Positions 61,201 through 64,000 of a stretch of DNA of 64,000 nucleotides are shown piece after piece. Numbering within the stretch: position 1 is the stretch's first letter; every line of letters starts with the position of its first letter. The DNA lies in the NCBI RefSeq assembly GCF_000003815.2, contig NC_049988.1:15855957-15919956 (forward strand), in the 5' to 3' direction. Both the position numbers and the translations under genes were made by a program. The DNA is from Branchiostoma floridae. Its lineage: Eukaryota > Chordata > Leptocardii > Amphioxiformes > Branchiostomatidae. The notes under the pieces were generated by a model, which was not told the origin of the DNA, did no database searches, and worked only from the letters and a program-made list of their open reading frames with translations.

Positions 61201-63478
61201 CAAGGTCGTGCAGTGTCCTCTGGGAAACCCATTCCAAGGTCGTGCGACAGCCATGCTGCGTTTCTCCACCCTGTCGCTCGTTGGTGCTGACAACAGTCTC
61301 TCCTTCCTATTCTATGCCAACAGGTACGTTTAATATCAAAGTGATTCTACCAAGGACATTAAATAAGAATCTCCTTGATTCTACCGCAAATTTAAGTCAA
61401 TTAGGAAAGGGAGGGGCTGAGTTTATTTATGATGCAAAAGCACAGTAGCATCAGTATTATTATGAGACACTAACTTAAAGCAATCATAGAATTCCAATCC
61501 AAATGTTTGCAACATAAAAAATTTGTAAGTTTAAGGTTGCAAGACGAATACATAGCAAGTTTCTAGCTAGATTCTTCTTTGTATCACAGAGTACATGTAC
61601 AGAAAATTGTTTGCACCTATTTTTTGAAACACAATATTTTTTTCAGCACCAATGAAGAAGCTGTTGGAACACTGGCAGACAACACCAAGGAACTGGCTGT
61701 ACCAGTCAAGGTTAAGGCTGCAGTCTCACTACTGGGGTGAGTTTACAAATATTCAAAATATCTTCTGTTACTGAGATACTGGGATTGGAGTGAGACGTAC
61801 CTGTGGCTCAACTGGTATCAGTCTCACAGATGAGCTCCTGGTTCCACTGAGTTGGTAACTGGATACCCTGGAAACCAGATTTTTAGCCAGGGACGTAGAG
61901 TGAGAACTGTCAAGTTAGACCAAGGAGATATGAAGATCCACGGATATAGAGCTAGCTTGCTTTGGGACTGTACTAGTGTGTAGCAGTACTGTTAGCCAAG
62001 GTCAGCGTCATTCAGTCGGTAGTATTGATAACTAGTCTAAGAGTAGAGCTAGAGTAGCCACAATCTATTGTTAGCAAGACCTGGACCATTTGTAACAACT
62101 GTATGGTACACCAGGGCTGCCTATGTGAGTTAGAAGCTAATTTTCTATCTTGTATCCCCAGAGCGTCCATCCCTGAGCAGGTCGTGTTCACACAGAGAGC
62201 AGACAGGCCCAACCCCATCACCAAGCAGGTGGATGTGGGGCCGGAGGTCACGCACAACTACGAGGTCAGCAATCAGCCTTTTCCTCAGTTTGCTTTCCTT
62301 TCTTCCTTTCTTTCTTTCCTCCAAATTTATTAGGAGTAGAAGTAGTAGTTAGTAGTATCCATTATTTGATTATACTGCTGCTGGGATCCCTGACACAGGG
62401 GTAGGCAGCAGTTTAAAATAGTCTTCACACCGTGCTTCCATGCAGCTCTGTCCAGTGGGTTCACCTCTGTTAGACCAACACAGGAGAGACATAAAAAATG
62501 TGCTGTAGAACTAGGGTGAACACACTAGACAGAGCCGCTTGAAAGCATGGTGTGAAGACTGTTCCCTTCTATTCCTTCCACACATCTTTTGATCTGAGTT
62601 ATCAATAGAAAATCTGACAACAGTTAAACAGGTCAAAACCCTACATATTTTCAAGTAGGGATGACCAAGTTGAAAGCTTGAACTGTAGCAACTTGAAAAA
62701 AAGCATCAGATGTGTCATCTATGTTTAAATTTTAAAATGACTGCTTTACCTCAGTGTTACCTTAAATCTTCTTTACAGATTAGGAACAATGGTCCGAGCG
62801 ATATCGGTAGTGCCAAGCTGACCATCATGTGGCCTTCGAGGCAGAAAGACTCAGACATCCTGGACAACGCCTACATCTTGTACCTTCTGGACGCAAGCGT
62901 GACCCAGGGTCAAGGGCAGTGTGTGGTCAAGGGGTCAGGGGTCAACCCAGGGGGACTGGTATGTACCGTTGACAACCTTTAAACCCTTTGACGGAATTTT
63001 GCAGCTAGGGATGGACAAAAATTTTGCCCATTCCATCATCCTCTGTGACGGACAAAAATCGTAAAACAAATGAAATGAGATCTCGAGAAATTCAGCACAG
63101 ATGCAATTGAACCAAGCTGATTCTACTCTACATGCAAAATTTGCCCCTCAAAATGCAGGAAAAAGCATTTTTAGAGGGTCTTAAATTTCAGAATTTTCCA
63201 GGACTCCCCTAGGACCATCGCATCTGCCGCTTGACAGGATTTCTGTTCAAAATTCAGGGGACAGAAAAAAAATTCAGGCTAGCTAGAATACTGACCCAAT
63301 ATCGTCATACAATATCGTCACACAATATTCATAATCATTCCTGATACAGGAGGCCCCCTCCAGTTCTGAGACCACAACTTCAGCCTCCAGACGTCGCAGA
63401 CAAGCAGAGGCAGGGGACAGCACAGATGATGGGAGCATTACAGATGCTGAGAAACAGACGGCACAAGCCACCACCTTG
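46079..63478 (+). CDS. Integrin alpha subunit, gene B (27 exons, 3' end outside window)
   Basis: Twenty-seven exons join in one frame of 2817 nt (939 codons). Layout by residue: signal peptide 1-34 (core [15 protein letters not shown]), mature start FNVD at 35; FG-GAP propeller to about 495; thigh from about 495 (RSRPIVNM, Cys-rich CFDVSVC); calf-1 from about 645 ([30 protein letters not shown]); calf-2 from about 802 (IRNNGPS). Cation loops in blades 4-7 are EFTGDGTPD (265-273), DVNNDGLDD (335-343), DINQDGFND (402-410) and DIDGNQYPD (469-477). RRRR at 910-913 is a furin-type site, as in alpha chains cleaved into heavy and light chains. There is no I domain. The CVPDL, GDxNxL, GEGAY and NNGPS motifs resemble the RGD-binding alphaV/alpha5 clade, recalled from memory. 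Membrane segment and GFFKR tail should lie to the right of 64000. Confidence 0.95.
47071..47379. repeat. Two-copy tandem repeat in gene B intron 1
   Basis: Units of about 155 bp from CTTTTGTTC(C/T)ATCAG, sharing ACACGAGCGGAGATGAGAAT and TTTTAATAAGTCCTTTGACT. The open frame across it is a by-product. Confidence 0.9.
48596..48723 (+). CDS. Gene B exon 2: propeller blade 1
   Basis: Acceptor TTCAACCCAG and donor GTAAAG; 128 nt, phase 2 to 1. It codes [20 protein letters not shown], then AVLRCEVD and a second Cys in [11 protein letters not shown]. Two decayed copies of this exon follow in the intron (48788-48892 and about 49063-49135). Confidence 0.93.
48788..48892 (+). pseudogene. Decayed copy of gene B exon 2 (copy 2)
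   Basis: This is nearly identical to exon 2 from GCCAACACGAGCC to the exon end, including a CAG|GTAAAA donor. A net one-base deletion in the Cys-rich part breaks the frame, so inclusion would disrupt the protein. Upstream it lacks a pyrimidine-rich acceptor. Intron sequence after it also repeats intron 2 (AACAACAAAACTAGCA at 48731 and 48955). Confidence 0.9.
49063..49135 (+). pseudogene. More decayed remnant of gene B exon 2 (copy 3)
   Basis: A short stretch (GTGTACCCGGTACAGCCTG and after) resembles the middle of exon 2 (GTGGACCCGGCACAGCCTG), followed by an intron-2-like TAACAAAACA. It is much more diverged than copy 2 and has no usable splice sites. Confidence 0.65.
49664..49758 (+). CDS. 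Gene B exon 3
   Basis: Acceptor TCTTTTCACAG, donor GTAAGG, 95 nt, ending in phase 0. It codes [32 protein letters not shown]. The second half is nearly the same as gene A exon 3. Confidence 0.93.
49788..49868 (+). repeat. tRNA-like SINE remnant in gene B intron 3
   Basis: CGGCTAGTGGCAGAAATTC and GGGAGTTCGAATCCCGAC resemble A and B boxes at the usual spacing. No full SINE body recognised. Confidence 0.55.
50214..50331 (+). CDS. Gene B exon 4: blade 2, Cys-rich strand
   Basis: Acceptor CCCTTCCCAG; donor is GTTGGT, a weak non-consensus form of GT. 118 nt, phase 0 to 1. It codes [28 protein letters not shown] and YSPCR, with Cys positions as in gene A exon 4. Confidence 0.9.
50830..50906 (+). 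CDS. Gene B exon 5: blade 2-3 loop (single copy)
   Basis: Acceptor TTTTGATCAG, donor GTAACG; 77 nt (2 + 25 codons). It codes [19 protein letters not shown], then FSLDFSK. It is the counterpart of gene A exons 5a/5b, but no second copy is seen in the flanking introns of gene B. Confidence 0.92.
51229..51435. mobile_element. MITE with long terminal inverted repeats, next to gene B exon 6
   Basis: Inverted ends TAGTCTCTACCAGACTCC and GGAGTCTGGTAGAGACTA continue imperfectly to about 57 bp each. A 9-bp target duplication AGATTTCCT flanks it (51220-51228 and 51436-51444). No coding capacity. Confidence 0.9.
51470..51518 (+). CDS. Gene B exon 6: blade 3 strand
   Basis: 49 nt, acceptor TTGTGTGCAG, donor GTAAGT; codes [22 protein letters not shown] and its target duplication end only 25 nt before the acceptor AG, within the usual branch-point zone. 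Confidence 0.93.
51601..51717 (+). pseudogene. Decayed copy of gene B exon 15 3' half and following intron, in intron 6
   Basis: CCCTGGCTGGAGG, GGTAACCAGTATCCAG and the GTAGGT donor match the end of exon 15 (57307-57350), and similarity continues into intron 15 (AACCTG.AGCAAA). The copy has an in-frame TAA, so it is not coding. The copied intron resumes at 52197 after a 479-bp inserted MITE. Confidence 0.87.
51718..52196. mobile_element. MITE (GGGACATAATGTA ends) inserted in the exon-15 copy
   Basis: Inverted ends GGGACATAATGTA and TACATTATGTCCC. Removing it joins 51717 to 52197 and restores colinearity with gene B intron 15, which defines the insertion cleanly. No transposase ORF is seen. 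Confidence 0.82.
52412..52510 (+). CDS. Gene B exon 7: blade 3-4 linker
   Basis: Acceptor CCACAACACAG and donor GTAAGT; 99 nt, phase 1 to 1. It codes [18 protein letters not shown], then [15 protein letters not shown]. It matches gene A exon 7 at both ends. Confidence 0.93.
52675..52719 (+). CDS. Gene B exon 8: first cation loop
   Basis: 45 nt, acceptor CCCCTCTGCAG, donor GTGAGA. It codes [15 protein letters not shown] and completes the first cation loop EFTGDGTPD across the splice. The loop starts with Glu where Asp is usual. Confidence 0.92.
52776..53085. repeat. GA-rich low-complexity tract in gene B intron 8
   Basis: About 310 bp of GAGA-type purines on the plus strand, between exons 8 and 9. 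Long Ser/Leu-rich open frames on the minus strand come from this tract. Confidence 0.92.
53130..53200 (+). CDS. Gene B exon 9: blade 4
   Basis: Acceptor TTTCACCCAG, donor GTAGAA; 71 nt ending in phase 0. It codes [19 protein letters not shown], then FVAGQ, the VxGxPR strand after the first cation loop. Confidence 0.92.
53411..53488 (+). CDS. Gene B exon 10
   Basis: Acceptor TTTTTTCACAG, donor GTGGGG; 78 nt, phase 0 on both sides. It codes [18 protein letters not shown], then PAALESNQ. Confidence 0.9.
53666..53718 (+). CDS. Gene B exon 11: start of second cation loop
   Basis: Acceptor TTTCTTTTTCAG, donor GTAAGT; 53 nt. It codes [18 protein letters not shown]. The Ca-binding loop DVNNDGLDD is split by the intron. 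Confidence 0.93.
53952..54057 (+). CDS. Gene B exon 12: blade 5
   Basis: Acceptor CTGTGCACCAG, donor GTAAGG; 106 nt, phase 2 to 0. It codes [20 protein letters not shown], then [15 protein letters not shown]. Confidence 0.93.
54146..54167. repeat. (GT)n microsatellite in gene B intron 12
   Basis: About ten GT units. A second GT run is at about 46805-46820 in intron 1. Confidence 0.9.
54524..54849. mobile_element. Small inverted-repeat element in gene B intron 12
   Basis: Ends TCAGGGATAAACAAGT and ACTTGTTCAACCCTGA form an imperfect terminal inverted repeat flanked by ACA on both sides. Inside, GGGCAAGT(A/G) motifs recur four times. No coding capacity. Confidence 0.75.
54874..54976 (+). CDS. 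Gene B exon 13: start of third cation loop
   Basis: Acceptor TTGTTCCTGCAG, donor GTAACA; 103 nt. It codes [34 protein letters not shown]. The loop DINQDGFND is split by the intron. Confidence 0.94.
55372..55560. repeat. Foldback (hairpin) element in gene B intron 13
   Basis: Arms of about 50 bp around 55372-55423 and 55430-55480 (TGGCTCAGTACTTTCGCTTG and its reverse complement) are separated by only a few bases, followed by a third, diverged half-copy to about 55560. It would form a long hairpin in the pre-mRNA. Confidence 0.85.
55615..55724 (+). CDS. Gene B exon 14: blade 6
   Basis: Acceptor TTGTGTCCACAG, donor GTTAGG; 110 nt, phase 1 to 0. It codes [37 protein letters not shown]. Its 3' half with donor is repeated three more times in the next intron. 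Confidence 0.94.
55803..55867 (+). pseudogene. Partial copy of gene B exon 14, with donor (copy 1)
   Basis: It repeats the last about 65 nt of exon 14 with only a few substitutions, followed by the same GTTAGG donor and the same purine-rich intron start. The first part of the exon and an acceptor are missing. Confidence 0.9.
56182..56246 (+). pseudogene. Partial copy of gene B exon 14 (copy 2)
   Basis: As copy 1, but with more changes, and the last exon bases before the GT are CACAC instead of CACAG. There is no acceptor upstream; the preceding sequence is purine-rich. Confidence 0.87.
56482..56546 (+). pseudogene. Partial copy of gene B exon 14, with donor (copy 3)
   Basis: This is nearly identical to copy 1 and keeps CACAG|GTTAGG. 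Shorter fragments of the exon end are also seen at about 56085-56110 and 56395-56410, so the array has been rearranged after duplication. Confidence 0.88.
56835..57048 (+). repeat. Segment shared between gene B introns 14 and 17 (copy 1)
   Basis: TTTCAGCACCATGGAAAGTG, AGAAGCCCATGTTGTTAA and ATTCTAAGCTTACAAAA also occur in the same order at 58103-58275. It is a dispersed duplication within the same gene. No ORF. Confidence 0.85.
57260..57350 (+). CDS. Gene B exon 15: start of fourth cation loop
   Basis: Acceptor TTTTCCTGGCAG, donor GTAGGT; 91 nt. It codes [30 protein letters not shown]. The loop DIDGNQYPD is split by the intron. A decayed copy of its 3' half lies in intron 6 at about 51601. 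Confidence 0.94.
57561..57606 (+). CDS. Gene B exon 16: blade 7
   Basis: 46 nt, acceptor TTTGTTTCAG, donor GTGAGT, phase 1 to 2. It codes [16 protein letters not shown], the last propeller strand. Confidence 0.93.
57970..58080 (+). CDS. Gene B exon 17: propeller-thigh junction
   Basis: Acceptor TTTTCCTCAG, donor GTACGG; 111 nt. It codes [37 protein letters not shown] and splits the next Cys. NVT is a possible N-glycosylation site. Confidence 0.93.
58103..58275 (+). repeat. Segment shared between gene B introns 14 and 17 (copy 2)
   Basis: Shorter counterpart of 56835-57048, lacking about 40 bp in the middle. It starts about 20 bp after the exon 17 donor. Confidence 0.85.
58963..59018 (+). 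CDS. Gene B exon 18: thigh domain
   Basis: 56 nt, acceptor TTATTTTTCCAG, donor GTAAGT. It codes [19 protein letters not shown], the paired Cys strand found in integrin thigh domains. Confidence 0.92.
59139..59287 (+). CDS. Gene B exon 19: thigh domain
   Basis: Acceptor TTGTTTCCCAG, donor GTAGGG; 149 nt ending in phase 0. It codes [19 protein letters not shown], then [20 protein letters not shown]. Confidence 0.92.
59744..59875 (+). CDS. Gene B exon 20: thigh domain
   Basis: Acceptor TGTGTTAAACAG, donor GTACGT; 132 nt. It codes [19 protein letters not shown], then [16 protein letters not shown]. The DxxDKLxPI motif is typical of integrin alpha chains. Confidence 0.93.
60179..60249 (+). CDS. 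Gene B exon 21: thigh-calf (genu) Cys motif
   Basis: Acceptor TTCTCCCATCAG, donor GTAAGT; 71 nt. It codes [23 protein letters not shown]. DCGxDxxCVPDL is the genu motif of alphaV/alpha5-type chains. Confidence 0.94.
60551..60704 (+). CDS. Gene B exon 22: calf-1
   Basis: Acceptor CCTCTTCCCCAG, donor GTAAGG; 154 nt. It codes [51 protein letters not shown]. Confidence 0.94.
61157..61323 (+). CDS. Gene B exon 23: calf-1
   Basis: Acceptor CTTTTTTATCCCAG, donor GTACGT; 167 nt, phase 0 to 2. It codes [40 protein letters not shown]. The C...CPLGNP pair matches calf-1 of other integrins. Confidence 0.93.
61647..61736 (+). CDS. Gene B exon 24: calf-1
   Basis: Acceptor TTTTTTTCAG, donor GTGAGT; 90 nt, phase 2 to 2. 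It codes [29 protein letters not shown]. Confidence 0.92.
62162..62264 (+). CDS. Gene B exon 25: start of calf-2
   Basis: Acceptor CTTGTATCCCCAG; donor GTCAGC is a weaker non-consensus site. 103 nt. It codes [34 protein letters not shown]. Confidence 0.91.
62779..62958 (+). CDS. Gene B exon 26: calf-2
   Basis: Acceptor CTTCTTTACAG, donor GTATGT; 180 nt, phase 0 both sides. It codes [38 protein letters not shown] and [14 protein letters not shown]. The xRNNGPS and ILYLLD motifs are typical of calf-2. Confidence 0.93.
62995..63292 (-). mobile_element. Dispersed hAT-like MITE, copy in gene B intron 26
   Basis: Inverted copy of the family at 29875-30175: reverse-strand landmarks CCCCTGAATTTTG, CTCTAAAAATGC, TTTGCCCCTCAAAATGCAGG and GGACAAAAATC. 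Its left end (CTAGCTAGAATAC) is diverged. Confidence 0.8.
63350..63478 (+). CDS. Gene B exon 27: calf-2 loop with furin-type site
   Basis: Acceptor CCTGATACAG, donor GTTAGT; 129 nt, phase 0 both sides. It codes [19 protein letters not shown] and then an acidic stretch [16 protein letters not shown] fits proprotein-convertase cleavage into heavy and light chains. This is the last exon in the window. Confidence 0.91.
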
Positions 63479-64000
63479 GTTAGTACTCGTGTTTACTAAG
63501 ATGATGTTTTGACAATGACTTACTGTAACTCATCAAATTCGATCTACAAATCAAAGACAACTGAGCTTAAAAGTATATTGTAACTGATGAAAGAAAAGCA
63601 GTGCTGAGGGAAAAGTTGTCAGCAACAAAAAAATTGGTATCAAAAGTTAATTCATGAAATCTTCATAGCAGTTGTGGATTAAGCCTAAATGTTGGACATC
63701 CTACCATCTTAAGAAGACTTCACTTCACGAATAGATACTCCCTGATTATCTTAAAACAGCAGAAATTCTGTTTCCCTTCAAACCTGATTATAGAAGACCA
63801 TTAGCTTTATGTGTACTTTTGAGGCATTTTGTTTCATTGAGGAAGAAATTGACTGTGGTTATGTAGACTGGTGTCAGTCAAGAGAGGAATGAACGAATGA
63901 AGACACCTTGGGATGATGATGATGATGTCATGAGAACGTACCAACCTGATGAAACCACTTAGCAGTCAGAACTTTCTGTTGCACTTTTGTTGATTCTTAC

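Noticed and set aside
1-64000. CRISPR arrays, operons, prophage or bacterial insertion sequences
   Set aside because: Short direct repeats here are tandem or dispersed eukaryotic repeats without regular spacers, and the genes have introns.

Overview
The window is animal (metazoan) genomic DNA: short GT-AG exons are separated by introns, with dense small inverted-repeat DNA transposons (MITEs), tRNA-derived SINE remnants and LINE 3' tails. There is no operon structure. Gene content, intron density and repeat style suggest an amphioxus-like invertebrate deuterostome. That assignment is inference from general impression, not from a species-specific marker. One assembly gap lies at 1903-2824.

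The window holds two paralogous integrin alpha genes arranged head to head. Gene A is on the minus strand. Its exon 1 starts at 38853 and exons run leftward to 15597. It has seven recognisable exon positions, covering the signal peptide and about the first half of the beta-propeller. Exon position 5 is present as two intact alternatives, 5a (31202-31284) and 5b (30236-30300). Their lengths make them strictly mutually exclusive. No later exon was recognised in 1-15596, so the rest of gene A probably lies left of the window, in the gap, or is missing.

Gene B is on the plus strand. It starts at 46079 and shows 27 consecutive exons to 63478, coding 939 residues in one continuous frame. These cover the signal peptide, a seven-bladed propeller with four cation loops and no I domain, the thigh, calf-1 and part of calf-2 with an RRRR furin-type site. 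The calf-2 end, membrane segment and tail lie beyond the right edge. The two genes share the phases of their first seven exons. Gene B's sequence best matches the RGD-binding alphaV/alpha5/alpha8/alphaIIb (PS2) clade from memory.

Layout: 1-15596 is repeats, a gap and unexplained single-copy DNA. 15597-38853 is gene A, with large introns full of MITEs, including a 743-bp Harbinger-like element. 38854-46078 is the divergent intergenic region, with nested MITE/SINE insertions, LINE 3' tails and one uncharacterised cysteine-rich ORF. 46079-64000 is gene B. Its introns carry decayed or partial copies of its own exons 2, 14 and 15, several foldback elements and one MITE inserted at the likely branch-point zone of exon 6.

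The main novelty candidates are the mutually exclusive exon pair in gene A, at a propeller position that differs from the known integrin splice site as I recall it, and the repeated internal exon duplication in gene B.
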